A stretch of 64,000 nt of DNA from Streptomyces lunaelactis (GTDB lineage: Bacteria; Actinomycetota; Actinomycetes; Streptomycetales; Streptomycetaceae). Below the pieces are notes generated by a model. The model saw nothing but the letters and a program-made list of their open reading frames with translations. It did no database searches and was not told the origin of the DNA. Where the stretch lies: positions 3,658,001 to 3,722,000 of the forward strand of contig NZ_CP026304.1 of assembly GCF_003054555.1 (NCBI RefSeq). The letters are read 5' to 3'. Shown one piece after another: positions 7,817 through 16,987 of this stretch. The stretch's first letter is position 1. Each line of letters begins with the position of its first letter. Both the position numbers and the translations under genes were made by a program.

Positions 7817-10561
7817 CTACGGCGTGAGCTTGAGAGTGTCGGTGGCCTTCGCCTTCACGGCCTGATCGCTGTAGGCCCAGTCGAGCAGCTCGCCGTTGGC
7901 CCACTTGTCGGTCTGATCGACGTAGTGCGCGCTGTACGCGTGCCCCGACGCACCCGTCAGGCTGATCCAGCGGGACTTGTCCCAGTCGCCGACATTGACG
8001 ACCATCCGCATCGACGGCACCCAGATGACGCCGTAGCCGCCTGCCGCGTTCCAGCCGGTGGCATTGACGGCCGCCTCGCCGCCGCCCAGGTTCCACGGGC
8101 CGCGGTTCAGTACGAACTGCAGGAAGCCGGGACCCTCGGTGCCGAGCGTCTGGTTCTTCAGTGTCAGCCGGTGCAGCCGGCCCCAGCTCCAGCTGGAGGC
8201 GTCCTTGCCGAGCTTGGCGGTCAGCTCCCAGCGGGCGTCGTCCATGGCCCGGGCGAGCAGCTGGTCGCGCGTGGCGGTCGCGGGCTCCGTACGGCTGGCC
8301 GGGGACCGCCACCACGCGTTGTCCTCGTCCTTGATGATGTTGCGGACCACCTCGTACCAGCGGTCGCCGCCGTCCGGCTGCGCGGACTCGGTGTCCCGCT
8401 CGCCGCACTCCCGCACCCGCTCGCTGAGCTCGTCGTCCGGGGCCGAGCTGTCGGCCGGGCGGACGTTGAGGCACTCGCCCTCGACCCGCAGCTCCTTGGG
8501 CAGCTTGTTGCCGAAGGAGAGCTTGAGGACATTGCGCCAGACCGCGTTGAAGTACGCGGCGGCACCGGAGTCCGGCTCCTGCGAGTAGTCCCAGCCCTCC
8601 AACAGCTTCTGAGCCTCGCGGACATAGGGGTCCGAGATGTCGATCTTCAGCAGATAGGGAGTCAGCAGCTTGGCGATCTCGCTGGTGTTGTCCATCTGCA
8701 TGGTGCGCATGTCTTCGGTGGAGATCTTGCCGCCGCCCTGGATCTTCAACTCGATGAGGTCGTTGATCCGCTGGCTGCGGGCGCCGTAGCCGTAGTCCTT
8801 GGTGAGCAGATACGGGTACTTCTTCGCATCGATGACCGACTGGTTGGCGGTGACGATGTAGCCGCGGCCGGGGTCGTACTCGTAGGGCAGCTCATCGAAG
8901 GGGATGGTGCCCTTCCACTTGTACCTCGGGTCCCAGCCGGGCGCGGGCGTCGTGCCGTCGCCCTCGGCGCGGACCGGAATCGTGCCGGGGGCCTGGTAGC
9001 CGATGTGGCCCTTGGAGTCGGCGTAGATGAGGTTCTGCGAGGGAACCTCGAAGTTCTTGGCGGCCGCGCGGAAGGTCTTGAAGTCCTTGGCGCGGTCGAG
9101 CCCGAAGACCGCGTCCATCGACTTGCCGGGCCGCAGGGCCGTCCACTGAAGTGCGACGGCGTATCCGGCGCCGCGGTCCGGCGCGGTCGAGACGGGGGCC
9201 TTCTCGCCGACCTTCTCCAGCTCGGTGCTGCGGTCGGAGACCAGCGGGCCGTGGCCGGTGGAGCGGACCTTGATCGTCTTGTCTTGTCCGCCCGCGACCT
9301 TGATGACCTCCGTGCGGATCTTCAGCTCCTTCTCCTCGCCACCCACCTGGTAGCTGTTGCCGCTGAGCTTCTCCAGGTAGAGGTCGGTGACATCCGCACC
9401 GAGGTTGGTGAAGCCCCAGGCGATGTCCTGGTTGTGACCGATGATCACGCCGGGCATGCCGGAGAAGGTGTAGCCGGCGGTGTCGTACTGGCAGGAGGCC
9501 GTGACCTTCCGGCAGTGCAGACCCATCTGGTACCAGAGGGAGGGCAGCGACGGCGCGAGATGGGGGTCGTTGGCCAGCATCGGCTTGCCGGTCGTCGTGT
9601 ACGTGCCGGAGACGACCCAGGAGTTGGAGCCGATGCCGCTGCCGCTGGGACCCAGCAGCGCCGGGATGGTGTCGAGGGTCCTGGAGAGCGCGGCGAGCTG
9701 GGAGTTGAGTCCCTGCGCGGCGCCCGCCGGGCTGTTCCCGCCACTGCCGCTGCTGCTGCCGCTGCCGTCGGACAGGTCGGACGGCTTAGCGTCCGGGTCG
9801 AACTTGCCGGTCACGGGGTCGATACCGCCCGCGTCGACGATCGGCTTGTTCCGGTCGTACGGATACGAGGGGTACAGCTCCTTGATCTGCTTCTCGGTGA
9901 GCCTGCTGGTCAGCAGCGAGCGGTCGATCTCGTCCTGCATGTTGCCGCGCAGGTCCCAGGCCATCGCCTTGAGCCAGGCCACCGAGTCGACCGGCGTCCA
10001 CGGCTCGGGCTTGTAGTCGTTGGTGAAGGAGAGGGCCGCGTACTCGACGGAAAGTTCCTTGCCCTCGCGGCCCTTGAGGTAGGCGTTGACACCGGCCGCG
10101 TACGCCTGGAGGTACTTCTTCGTCTCGGGCGTGAGGAGGGTGTCGTACTCCTGCTGCGCCACCTGGCGCCAGCCGAGGGTACGCAGGAAGGCGTCCGTCT
10201 CGACCTGTCCGGAGCCGAACATCTCGGAGAGCCGGCCGGCCGTCATATGGCGGCGGACGTCCATCTCCCAGAAGCGGTCCTGGGCCTGGACGAACCCCTG
10301 GGCGCGGAACAGGTCTTCGTCGCTGTCCGCGTAGATCTGCGGGATGCCATAGCTGTCGCGTCTGACCTCGACCGTGCCGGAGAGGCCGTCGACTTTGATT
10401 GTTCCGGTGGTCTGCGGGAACGAGGCGCGCACGGTACTGATGCTCCAGTACGTCGCATATCCGACACCCGCGACAAGCGCCAGCACCAGGACGATCACGA
10501 GCAGGCGGGCGCGTCGCCCCTTCTTCTTCTTGGGGGAAGAGGCGGTTGTGTTGGCGGGCAT
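7817..10561 (-). CDS. Penicillin acylase family N-terminal-nucleophile amidohydrolase
   Basis: ATG 10561 is chosen because GAAGGA precedes it by 6 nt and the protein then begins with a basic stretch (SSPKKKKGRRAR) and a signal anchor, about residues 17-40. A longer frame exists but adds 38 low-complexity residues. The 914-residue product shows RDSYGIPQIYADSDEDLFRA in the alpha chain. The autoprocessing site SGIGSNSWVVSG follows, with Ser312 as the expected N-terminal nucleophile of the beta chain. GKPMLANDPHLAPSLPSLWY is another family hallmark. Substrates in this family include beta-lactams and acyl-homoserine lactones; the real substrate is not readable. A Ser/Gly-rich linker near residues 260-285 is the likely spacer peptide. 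It is probably exported or membrane-anchored outside the cell. Confidence 0.9.
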   Translation of the reverse strand: MPANTTASSPKKKKGRRARLLVIVLVLALVAGVGYATYWSISTVRASFPQTTGTIKVDGLSGTVEVRRDSYGIPQIYADSDEDLFRAQGFVQAQDRFWEMDVRRHMTAGRLSEMFGSGQVETDAFLRTLGWRQVAQQEYDTLLTPETKKYLQAYAAGVNAYLKGREGKELSVEYAALSFTNDYKPEPWTPVDSVAWLKAMAWDLRGNMQDEIDRSLLTSRLTEKQIKELYPSYPYDRNKPIVDAGGIDPVTGKFDPDAKPSDLSDGSGSSSGSGGNSPAGAAQGLNSQLAALSRTLDTIPALLGPSGSGIGSNSWVVSGTYTTTGKPMLANDPHLAPSLPSLWYQMGLHCRKVTASCQYDTAGYTFSGMPGVIIGHNQDIAWGFTNLGADVTDLYLEKLSGNSYQVGGEEKELKIRTEVIKVAGGQDKTIKVRSTGHGPLVSDRSTELEKVGEKAPVSTAPDRGAGYAVALQWTALRPGKSMDAVFGLDRAKDFKTFRAAAKNFEVPSQNLIYADSKGHIGYQAPGTIPVRAEGDGTTPAPGWDPRYKWKGTIPFDELPYEYDPGRGYIVTANQSVIDAKKYPYLLTKDYGYGARSQRINDLIELKIQGGGKISTEDMRTMQMDNTSEIAKLLTPYLLKIDISDPYVREAQKLLEGWDYSQEPDSGAAAYFNAVWRNVLKLSFGNKLPKELRVEGECLNVRPADSSAPDDELSERVRECGERDTESAQPDGGDRWYEVVRNIIKDEDNAWWRSPASRTEPATATRDQLLARAMDDARWELTAKLGKDASSWSWGRLHRLTLKNQTLGTEGPGFLQFVLNRGPWNLGGGEAAVNATGWNAAGGYGVIWVPSMRMVVNVGDWDKSRWISLTGASGHAYSAHYVDQTDKWANGELLDWAYSDQAVKAKATDTLKLTP

Positions 10562-10725
10562 CGCTGTCCTTCGAGGCGCAGGCTGGTCCTGGAGTGCTGG
10601 AGCAACCATAGGCGCAGCACTCCACCCGTCCGGACGCGGTATCCGTAAGGCAGCAGCCGGACCCCCGGCTCGCACAGGTGATCGACCACATCAAGGAAAC
10701 GTTAAAGATTAGGTAAGGTAACGAA

Positions 10726-12318
10726 GTGTTGCCCCGCCGGAGCGACGATCCGGCGCTGAGGCGCGAGGGGAAGGATCGGCCACTGACTGTCCACCAGCTC
10801 AACGAACTCCTGCTCATCTGCTCGCTCGTTCTGCTCATCGCCGTCGCGGCGGTACGCATCTCGTCCCGCAGTGGGCTCCCAAGCCTGCTGCTGTATCTCG
10901 GGATCGGGATCGCCATCGGGCAGGACGGCATCCTCGGCGTCACCTTCGATGACGCCGAATTGACGCAGGTGATCGGCTATGCCGCACTTGTGGTGATCCT
11001 GGCCGAGGGCGGCCTGGGCACCAAGTGGAAGGAGATCAAACCCGCGTTGCCCGCGGCGGTCGTGCTGTCGACCGTCGGTATCGCGGTGAGCGTGGGCATC
11101 ACGGCCGCGGGAGCGCACTATCTCGTCGGGCTCGAGTGGCGGCAGGCGCTCATCATCGGCGCGGTGGTGTCGTCGACGGACGCCGCGGCGGTCTTCTCGG
11201 TACTGCGCAAGGTGCCGCTGCCGTCCCGGGTGACCGGTGTGCTGGAGGCCGAGTCCGGCTTCAACGACGCCCCGGTGGTGATCCTGGTGGTGGCCTTCTC
11301 GGCGGCGGGTCCGGTCGACGACTGGTACGTACTGATCGGGAAGATCGCGCTGGAGCTGCTGATCGGCGCGAGCATCGGACTCGCGGCGGGCTGGCTGGGC
11401 GCCTTCGGCCTGCGGCGTGTGGCGCTGCCCGCGTCCGGTCTGTACCCGATCGCGGTGATGGCGATCGCGGTGGTGGCGTACGCGGCCGGCGCCATGGCGC
11501 ACGGCAGTGGCTTCCTCGCCGTCTATCTCGCCTCGATGGTCCTGGGCAACTCAAGGCTGCCGCACGCACCGGCGAACCGCGGCTTCGCGGAGGGCCTCGG
11601 CTGGATCGCCCAGATCGGCATGTTCGTCCTGCTCGGTCTGCTGGTGACCCCGCACGAGCTGGTCGACGACTTCTGGCCGGCGGTGATCGTGGGTCTGGTG
11701 CTGACCATGGTGGCGCGGCCGCTGGAGGTCTTCGTCAGCCTGCTGCCCTTCCGTATCCCCTGGCAGGAACAGGTGCTGATGTCGTGGGCGGGGCTGCGCG
11801 GCGCCGTGCCGATTATTCTCGCCACCATCCCCTTGGTCTCCGAGATCGAGGGCAGCGACCGGGTCTTCAACATCGTCTTCGTACTCGTCGTCGTCTACAC
11901 CCTGGTCCAGGGGCCGACGCTGCCGTGGCTGGCGAAAGCACTGCGCCTGGGCGGTTCCCCCGAGGCCTCCGACCTGGGGATCGAGTCGGCGCCGCTGGAG
12001 CGGCTGCGCGGGCATCTGCTGTCGGTGGCGATCCCCGACGGGTCGAGGATGCACGGCGTGGAGGTCGCGGAGCTGCGGCTGCCGGCGGGGGCCGCGGTCA
12101 CCCTTGTCGTACGGGACGGGACGAGCTTCGTACCACTGCCGACGACCGTGCTGCGGCGGGGCGACGAGCTCCTGGTGGTGGCGACGGATCCGGTGCGGGA
12201 CGCTGCGGAGCGGCGGCTGCGGGCGGTCGGACAGGGCGGAAAGCTGGCGGACTGGCTGGGGACGGGCGGGAACGGGACAGGCGGGCCGGGCGGAAACACC
12301 GAAAGAAGATCCGGTTAA
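10726..12318 (+). CDS. CPA1-type sodium or potassium/proton antiporter with C-terminal TrkA-C domain
   Basis: The 530-residue protein starts at GTG 10726 behind a purine-rich stretch. It has about 12-13 membrane segments from residue 24 to about 410. The segment containing VVSSTDAAAVFSVLRKVPL, then LEAESGFNDAPVVILVV, carries the paired acidic residues (ND) of the CPA1 ion-binding site. WAGLRGAVPIILATIP is a further family signature. Residues 430-510 form a soluble TrkA-C (RCK-C) domain, as in NhaP2/CvrA proteins, which normally senses a ligand and gates transport. The last 25 residues are Gly-rich and disordered. It is transcribed away from the acylase gene. Confidence 0.92.
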   Translation: MLPRRSDDPALRREGKDRPLTVHQLNELLLICSLVLLIAVAAVRISSRSGLPSLLLYLGIGIAIGQDGILGVTFDDAELTQVIGYAALVVILAEGGLGTKWKEIKPALPAAVVLSTVGIAVSVGITAAGAHYLVGLEWRQALIIGAVVSSTDAAAVFSVLRKVPLPSRVTGVLEAESGFNDAPVVILVVAFSAAGPVDDWYVLIGKIALELLIGASIGLAAGWLGAFGLRRVALPASGLYPIAVMAIAVVAYAAGAMAHGSGFLAVYLASMVLGNSRLPHAPANRGFAEGLGWIAQIGMFVLLGLLVTPHELVDDFWPAVIVGLVLTMVARPLEVFVSLLPFRIPWQEQVLMSWAGLRGAVPIILATIPLVSEIEGSDRVFNIVFVLVVVYTLVQGPTLPWLAKALRLGGSPEASDLGIESAPLERLRGHLLSVAIPDGSRMHGVEVAELRLPAGAAVTLVVRDGTSFVPLPTTVLRRGDELLVVATDPVRDAAERRLRAVGQGGKLADWLGTGGNGTGGPGGNTERRSG

Positions 12319-12347
12319 TCACAGGCGGATCTCGGAGAGTGTGGGCT

Positions 12348-12372
12348 ATTTCCCAGGCACAACGTGGGAAAT
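12348..12372. promoter_or_regulatory. 8-bp inverted repeat upstream of the MFS gene (possible operator)
   Basis: The sequence ATTTCCCA, a 9-nt spacer and TGGGAAAT form a perfect inverted repeat about 210 bp before the chosen MFS start and 30 bp after the antiporter stop. It is short, AT-rich for this genome and lacks a run of T, so an operator is likelier than a terminator. No cognate regulator is apparent. Confidence 0.35.
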
Positions 12373-12582
12373 TCCCTGTACCATGAAGGCACACTGATCG
12401 ACCAACTCTGCCTGACGCAGAGCTGGCGCGACCGTATGGCGGCCGCGGAGCCCTCGCAGTGGGCCCCGGTATCTACCGCAGATCCGCGCAAGAGGACAGC
12501 TCTCGGCAGCTTCCGTGCGTCTCGTACCACAAGTACGACGCGTACCAGGGAAGTGCTACCAGGCGGCAGAAAGGCACGGACC

Positions 12583-13845
12583 GTGGCATCCACGGTCAAG
12601 AACCGTCCTGGATACGGGCAGCTGCTGCGCACCCCCGGCGCCTGGACATTCCTGCTCCCCGGCTTCCTGGCACGGCAGCCCTTCGCGATGCTGACCATCG
12701 GCATCGTGCTGCTCGTGCAGAGCACCACCGGTTCGTACGGCAGCGCCGGCGCCGTCGCCGCGTTCACCGGCGTCTCCATGGCGCTCTTCGCTCCGCAGAG
12801 CGGCAAGCTCGCCGACCGTTTCGGGCAGCGGGCCGTACTGCTCCCCGGCGTGCTGGTGCACGTCGCTTCCGTATCCGCGCTGACCGCGCTCGCGCTGGCG
12901 AACGCGCCCCTGTGGGCGCTCTTCGTCGCCGCCGTGCCCACGGGTGCTTCCGTACCGCAGATCGGTCCGATGGTGCGCGCCCGCTGGGCCGCCAAGCTCG
13001 AGGGCTCACAACTGATGTCCACGGCGGCCGCCTTCGAGTCGGTGACGGACGAGTTCACCTTCGTCGTCGGACCGGTGCTCGCCACCGCGCTCTGCACCGG
13101 CGTGCACCCGGCGGCCGGACTGATCGCGGAGGCGACGCTGACGCTCGCCGGCGGTCTGTTCTTCGCGGCCCAGAGCCGTACGCAGCCGGCGGTCCGCCCC
13201 GCTGCGAGCGCCGACCGGCCGCACGTCTCCGCGCTGTCCATCCCCGGTGTACGGGTGCTGGCCGTGGCCTTCCTCGGCATCGGCTCGGTCTTCGGTGGAA
13301 TGCAGGTCTCGCTGACCGCCTTCGCCGAGGAGATCGGCAACCCGGGCGCCAACGGACTGCTGTACGGCATCTTCGCGGCCGGCAACATGCTGGCCGGCAT
13401 CGCCTGCGGTGCCATCGCCTGGAAGAGCGGGCCGCGCCGGCGGCTGGTGCTCGGCTACGCCGGGCTGACGCTGGCGGCCTCCGCGCTGTGGGCCGTGCAC
13501 TCCGTGGCGTTGCTCGCGGGGCTCGGACTGCTGGTCGGCCTCTGCATCGCGCCTGCGCTGATCGGCGGCTACACACTGGTCGAGTCGCTGGTGCCGGCTT
13601 CGGCCCGTACCGAGGCCTTCACCTGGCTGACGGGCGCCGTGGCGCTGGGCCAGGCGGCGGCCGTGACGGTGGCCGGACGGCTGGCCGACGAATCCGGTGC
13701 GAGCGCCGGATTCGTGGTGCCCCTGGTGGGCACCGTGCTGGCGCTTGTCACCCTGATTTCGCTGCGCTCTCGGCTGTCGCCGAGGGCCGGCGGACGGATC
13801 GCGGCACGTGGGATGGGTCACCGCGTGCCTGTGGCGGTGGACTGA
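12583..13845 (+). CDS. MFS transporter (12-TM exporter)
   Basis: From GTG 12583, preceded by AGAAAGG, the protein is 420 residues with 12 predicted membrane segments. Segment 1 begins at GAWTFLLPGFLARQPFAML. The loop FAPQSGKLADRFGQRAVLLP is the A-like MFS motif between helices 2 and 3. The frame is open to 12364, but that extension is rich in Ser/Thr/Arg and looks non-native. Substrate is unknown; small-molecule or drug export is usual for this family. Neighbours give no further clue. Confidence 0.85.
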   Translation: MASTVKNRPGYGQLLRTPGAWTFLLPGFLARQPFAMLTIGIVLLVQSTTGSYGSAGAVAAFTGVSMALFAPQSGKLADRFGQRAVLLPGVLVHVASVSALTALALANAPLWALFVAAVPTGASVPQIGPMVRARWAAKLEGSQLMSTAAAFESVTDEFTFVVGPVLATALCTGVHPAAGLIAEATLTLAGGLFFAAQSRTQPAVRPAASADRPHVSALSIPGVRVLAVAFLGIGSVFGGMQVSLTAFAEEIGNPGANGLLYGIFAAGNMLAGIACGAIAWKSGPRRRLVLGYAGLTLAASALWAVHSVALLAGLGLLVGLCIAPALIGGYTLVESLVPASARTEAFTWLTGAVALGQAAAVTVAGRLADESGASAGFVVPLVGTVLALVTLISLRSRLSPRAGGRIAARGMGHRVPVAVD

Positions 13846-13875
13846 TCCAGCGGAATACGTCACTATGGACCGTCG

Positions 13876-13902
13876 TTAGCACTCATTGAGTGAGAGTGCC
13901 AG
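13876..13902 (+). promoter_or_regulatory. CIRCE-like element (HrcA operator)
   Basis: TTAGCACTC, exactly nine bases, then GAGTGCCAG matches the CIRCE consensus TTAGCACTC-N9-GAGTGCTAA with changes only in the last three positions. It lies in the 5' leader of the zinc-ribbon gene; its right end touches the AGGAGGA ribosome-binding site. HrcA bound here would block transcription and release it on heat stress. Confidence 0.8.
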
Positions 13903-13913
13903 GAGGAAGACAA

Positions 13914-14279
13914 GTGCCGACCTACCAGTACCAGTGCACCGAATGCGGCGAGGGCCTCGAGGCGGTGCAGAAGTTCACCGATGACGCTCTGACCGTGTGC
14001 CCCAGCTGTGATGGACGCCTGAAGAAGGTGTTCTCAGCGGTCGGCATTGTCTTCAAGGGATCCGGCTTCTACCGGAACGACAGCCGTGGCTCGTCGTCGA
14101 GCAGCTCGCCCGCTTCGGCGGGCTCGGCGGGCTCGTCCACGGGCACGAAGTCGTCGGAGTCCAAGCCCGCGGCTTCCACGTCGTCGAGCAGCGGCGGCTC
14201 CGGTTCCAGCAGCAGCTCGTCCTCGAGCTCGTCCAGCTCTGGCTCCAGCTCCAGCTCCAGCGGCAGTTCCGCCGCCTGA
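13914..14279 (+). CDS. FmdB-type zinc-ribbon protein, likely orthologue of the HrcA-controlled chaperone Ruc (Rv0991c)
   Basis: GTG 13914 is chosen because AGGAGGA sits 6 nt upstream and the product then begins MPTYQYQCTECGEGLE, the standard FmdB start. The 121-residue protein has CxxC pairs at about residues 8-11 and 31-34, forming one zinc ribbon. The segment KKVFSAVGIVFKGSGFYRND follows. The C-terminal half is almost pure Ser/Gly and must be disordered. The mycobacterial homologue Rv0991c lies in the same gene neighbourhood, is repressed by HrcA, and is reported as a redox-regulated chaperone. The CIRCE element directly upstream here strongly supports the same regulation. Confidence 0.88.
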   Translation: MPTYQYQCTECGEGLEAVQKFTDDALTVCPSCDGRLKKVFSAVGIVFKGSGFYRNDSRGSSSSSSPASAGSAGSSTGTKSSESKPAASTSSSSGGSGSSSSSSSSSSSSGSSSSSSGSSAA

Positions 14280-14354
14280 CGCCCGCTTTCCGGGACCCTG
14301 CCGTTGCGTACGGCGGGGTTCTTGGCGTTTTCCCGTACGGATACTGTGATCGCC

Positions 14355-15215
14355 ATGGCGACCAACGCGAACGCAGGGACCGGTGCCACCGCAGAGATCG
14401 GTGTCATCGGCGGCTCGGGGTTCTACTCGTTCCTGGAGGCCGTGACGGAGGTCCAGGTGGACACTCCGTACGGCAGCCCGAGCGACTCCTTGTTCCTCGG
14501 CGAGATCGCGGGACGGAAGGTGGCCTTCCTGCCCCGGCACGGACGTGGCCACCATCTTCCCCCGAACCGCATCAACTACCGCGCCAATCTGTGGGCGCTG
14601 CGCTCGGTGGGCGTACGACAGGTGCTGGGGCCGTGCGCGGTGGGCGGGCTGCGGCCGGAGTACGGGCCTGGGACGCTGCTCGTACCGGATCAGTTCGTGG
14701 ACCGTACGCAGGCGCGCGTGCAGACCTTCTACGACGGGTACCCGCTGCCGGACGGGACCGTGCCGAAGGTCGTGCATGTGTCGACGGCCGACCCGTACTG
14801 CCCCGACGGGCGCAAGGCCGCGCTGGCGGCGGCGCGCGGGCGGGACTGGGAGCCGGTGGACGGCGGGGCGCTGGTGGTGGTCGAGGGACCGCGCTTCTCC
14901 ACCCGGGCGGAGTCGCTGTGGTACCGGGCGATGGGCTGGTCGGTGGTCGGCATGACCGGGCACCCGGAGGCGGTGCTCGCGCGTGAACTGGCGCTCTGCT
15001 ACACGTCGATGACGCTGGTGACGGACCTGGACGCGGGGGCCGGGACCGGTGAGGGCGTGTCCCACGACGAGGTGTTCAAGGTCTTCGCCGCAAATGTCGA
15101 CCGGCTGCGGGCGGTGCTCTTCGACGCGGTGGCGGGGCTGCCGGCGAACGGGGCGCGGGAGTGCCTCTGCTCGCATGCGCTGGACGGCGTCGACTCCGGG
15201 CTTCAGCTGCCGTAG
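14355..15215 (+). CDS. mtnP: S-methyl-5'-thioadenosine phosphorylase
   Basis: The 286-residue protein from ATG 14355 opens with EIGVIGGSGFYSFLE, the phosphate-binding loop of MTAP/PNP enzymes. FLPRHGRGHHLPPNRINYRA is diagnostic for the MTAP branch. VVVEGPRFSTRAES, then MGWSVVGMTGHPEAVLAREL, complete the active site, and LVTDLDAGAG supplies the purine-binding Asp region. It cleaves methylthioadenosine with phosphate in methionine salvage. A longer frame upstream adds 17 residues without a ribosome-binding site and was not used. It follows the zinc-ribbon gene by 75 bp. Confidence 0.94.
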   Translation: MATNANAGTGATAEIGVIGGSGFYSFLEAVTEVQVDTPYGSPSDSLFLGEIAGRKVAFLPRHGRGHHLPPNRINYRANLWALRSVGVRQVLGPCAVGGLRPEYGPGTLLVPDQFVDRTQARVQTFYDGYPLPDGTVPKVVHVSTADPYCPDGRKAALAAARGRDWEPVDGGALVVVEGPRFSTRAESLWYRAMGWSVVGMTGHPEAVLARELALCYTSMTLVTDLDAGAGTGEGVSHDEVFKVFAANVDRLRAVLFDAVAGLPANGARECLCSHALDGVDSGLQLP

Positions 15216-15393
15216 GCCAAGCAGTAAGGCATGCCACGGGCCAAGCGGTCGGGCAGGCCGTAACACCTCCTGAGGGTGAGGGAGTTGTCCACAAGCCGGG
15301 GGCCGTCCACAGGCGTCAGCGGGATGCGTGCGCGGAGTGGATCGTGAGGAGCGGTCGGTCCAGCTCCACTCCTCACGGCAGGCGGTGTATGTC

Positions 15394-15924
15394 ATGTCGC
15401 TTCTCCCTCCTCTCCCTCCTCGCCCTTCTTCGCCCGCACCGGAACCTCTGGGTGTGCCGCCCTTCGCTCCCTTGCGGGTGCGCGGTGGGGCGCACCGGCT
15501 GCGCCGGGCGATGCTGCGTCGACGGCGTGCGATGGCGGCGGGCCTCGCCATGACGGCGGCGGCGCTTGCCGCTTCGGGTGCGCGTGGGGCGGACGGTGCC
15601 GAGGCGCCGGGGGCTCCGCCGCAGCGCGAGCGGCGGCCCGTGGCCGAGATGGTGTCGGCCCCGGTGCGTATCGCGGATGCCGCTACGGTCCGGCTGCTGC
15701 GCCCCGGAGACCGGGTGGATGTGATCGCAGCGGCCAACTCCCCTGCGGGGGAAGGGTCTGCGGCCCGGGTGGTGGCATCGGGCGCTCGGGTGGCCGAGGT
15801 CCCCGGAATGGGCGATAGCGCTTCGGACAGCGGCGCGCTGGTCGTCCTGACGGTCCCGCGCGCCACCGCGGCGGCGCTGGCGGGCGCGGGGGCGACATCG
15901 CGACTGGCGGTGACGGTGTGCTGA
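15394..15924 (+). CDS. SAF/RcpC (CpaB-like) domain protein with N-terminal membrane segment
   Basis: The 176-residue protein has a Pro-rich start, a basic patch (RRAMLRRRRAMAAG) and one hydrophobic segment, about residues 49-65. A small domain follows that reads PVRIADAATVRLLRPGDRVDV and ends GALVVLTVPRATAAALAGAG, the C-terminal core of Flp-pilus RcpC/CpaB proteins. No other Tad/Flp pilus genes are in the window, so it is an orphan of unknown role. The start is uncertain because no clear ribosome-binding site precedes 15394. Confidence 0.7.
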   Translation: MSLLPPLPPRPSSPAPEPLGVPPFAPLRVRGGAHRLRRAMLRRRRAMAAGLAMTAAALAASGARGADGAEAPGAPPQRERRPVAEMVSAPVRIADAATVRLLRPGDRVDVIAAANSPAGEGSAARVVASGARVAEVPGMGDSASDSGALVVLTVPRATAAALAGAGATSRLAVTVC

Positions 15925-16062
15925 CGCGGGCTGTCGCTGACCGTACTCACGTGTCGTCACGTCACCACTTCGCATGTGCGGACTGGACAGTGCGGTTACG
16001 CGCTGACGTAGGTTTCGGAGCGTTTGACTCCGTGTCCTGCACATGCGACGAGAGGCTCAGTG

Positions 16063-16527
16063 GTGAGCGAGAAGAAGGTCAGCGTCCTGGAGGGCTTCAA
16101 GGCTTTCCTGATGCGCGGCAATGTGATCGACCTGGCCGTCGCGGTGGTCATCGGCGCGGCGTTCACCCAGATCGTGAACGCCGTGGTGAAGGGCGTGATC
16201 AACCCGGTGGTCGGCGCGTTCGGGACCAGGGAACTCGACTCCTACAGTTCCTGCATCAAGGGCGACTGCAAGGTGGTGGACGGCGAGGTGGACGGCATCC
16301 AGATCATGTGGGGCACGGTCCTCAGCGCCACCCTGACCTTCCTCATCACCGCGACGGTCGTCTACTTCCTGATGGTGCTGCCCATGGCCAAGTACCTGGC
16401 CAGGCGTGCGGACCGGGAGGCGGCGAAGGAAGGCGCGAAGGAGGTGGTCGAGCTGACCGAGCTCGAGGTGCTGAAGGAGATCCGCGACGCGGTCGTGGCG
16501 CAGCGCGGCTCCGGGCACGACCAGTAG
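16063..16527 (+). CDS. mscL: Large-conductance mechanosensitive channel
   Basis: The 154-residue protein begins SEKKVSVLEGFKAFLMRGNV, the amphipathic N helix. TM1 is VIDLAVAVVIGAAFTQIVNA, and TM2 lies around residues 80-105 (WGTVLSATLTFLITATVVYF). The C-terminal bundle is charged (EVVELTELEVLKEIRDAVVA). MscL opens under membrane tension to release solutes. The periplasmic-side loop has two Cys (SSCIKGDCK), which is uncommon outside actinobacteria. GTG 16060 or 16063 are both possible starts behind GAGAGG. Confidence 0.96.
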   Translation: MSEKKVSVLEGFKAFLMRGNVIDLAVAVVIGAAFTQIVNAVVKGVINPVVGAFGTRELDSYSSCIKGDCKVVDGEVDGIQIMWGTVLSATLTFLITATVVYFLMVLPMAKYLARRADREAAKEGAKEVVELTELEVLKEIRDAVVAQRGSGHDQ

Positions 16528-16549
16528 CGAGGGCTCAGACAGCCAGGGC

Positions 16550-16756
16550 TCAGATGTGGTGCGGCGGCTTCTCGTCGAGGAAGCGCGCAAGATCGGCGGC
16601 GCTGTCGCCGCTCGCGAGAGGCCGCTCACCCCACCCACGGTCCGTATCGTCCGAGGACTGCTGGTCCAGCGGATCGTCGAAGTTCAGCTTTGGCTTCGGA
16701 GACTGCTGCTGCGGCTGCTCCGCATCACGCGGTCCGGGGGCGGGGGCGGTGCTCAT
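16550..16756 (-). CDS. Small conserved Streptomyces protein of unknown function
   Basis: The reverse strand encodes 68 residues from ATG 16756, beginning MSTAPAPGPRDAEQPQQQSP and ending LARFLDEKPPHHI. A GGAGG lies immediately before the ATG. The middle (KLNFDDPLDQQSSDDTDRGW) is acidic and likely disordered. No domain is recognised. It converges on mscL with a 22-bp gap and is divergent from the ltrA-like gene. Coding is inferred from its complete frame, start signal and low-repeat composition. Confidence 0.6.
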   Translation of the reverse strand: MSTAPAPGPRDAEQPQQQSPKPKLNFDDPLDQQSSDDTDRGWGERPLASGDSAADLARFLDEKPPHHI

Positions 16757-16987
16757 ACCTCCAGGGTACGGCGGCGGGAGCCCTGCGTGCTGCGGCACCG
16801 GGACCTGGCCCGGTCGGCGGCCCTTCGGGGTGAGCCGCCATCCGGTCCCTGCCGCCCGGTCCGGCGCCTCGTCGGCGAAGTGCCGGACCAGGCGCGTCGA
16901 GCAGGGCCCCGGCCCGCGGGGTGCGGGCCGGCGGGCGGCAGCGCGCGTCCTGCCGTGTGGCCGCGCCCGCTCTGCTGTCCTGGGCTC

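Noticed and set aside
12364..12582. N-terminal extension of the MFS protein
   Set aside because: It adds a Ser/Thr/Arg-rich stretch with no helix and no ribosome-binding site, while GTG 12583 has one and places helix 1 as expected.
13999..14279. Ser/Gly tail of the zinc-ribbon protein as a frameshift
   Set aside because: The frame has a normal end and the low-complexity tail is shared by other actinobacterial members as far as I recall; no alternative frame gives a domain.
15285..15311. DnaA-box-like TTGTCCACA and a weaker second copy
   Set aside because: A single perfect 9-mer and one degenerate copy are expected by chance; no origin-type cluster or AT-rich unwinding region is present.
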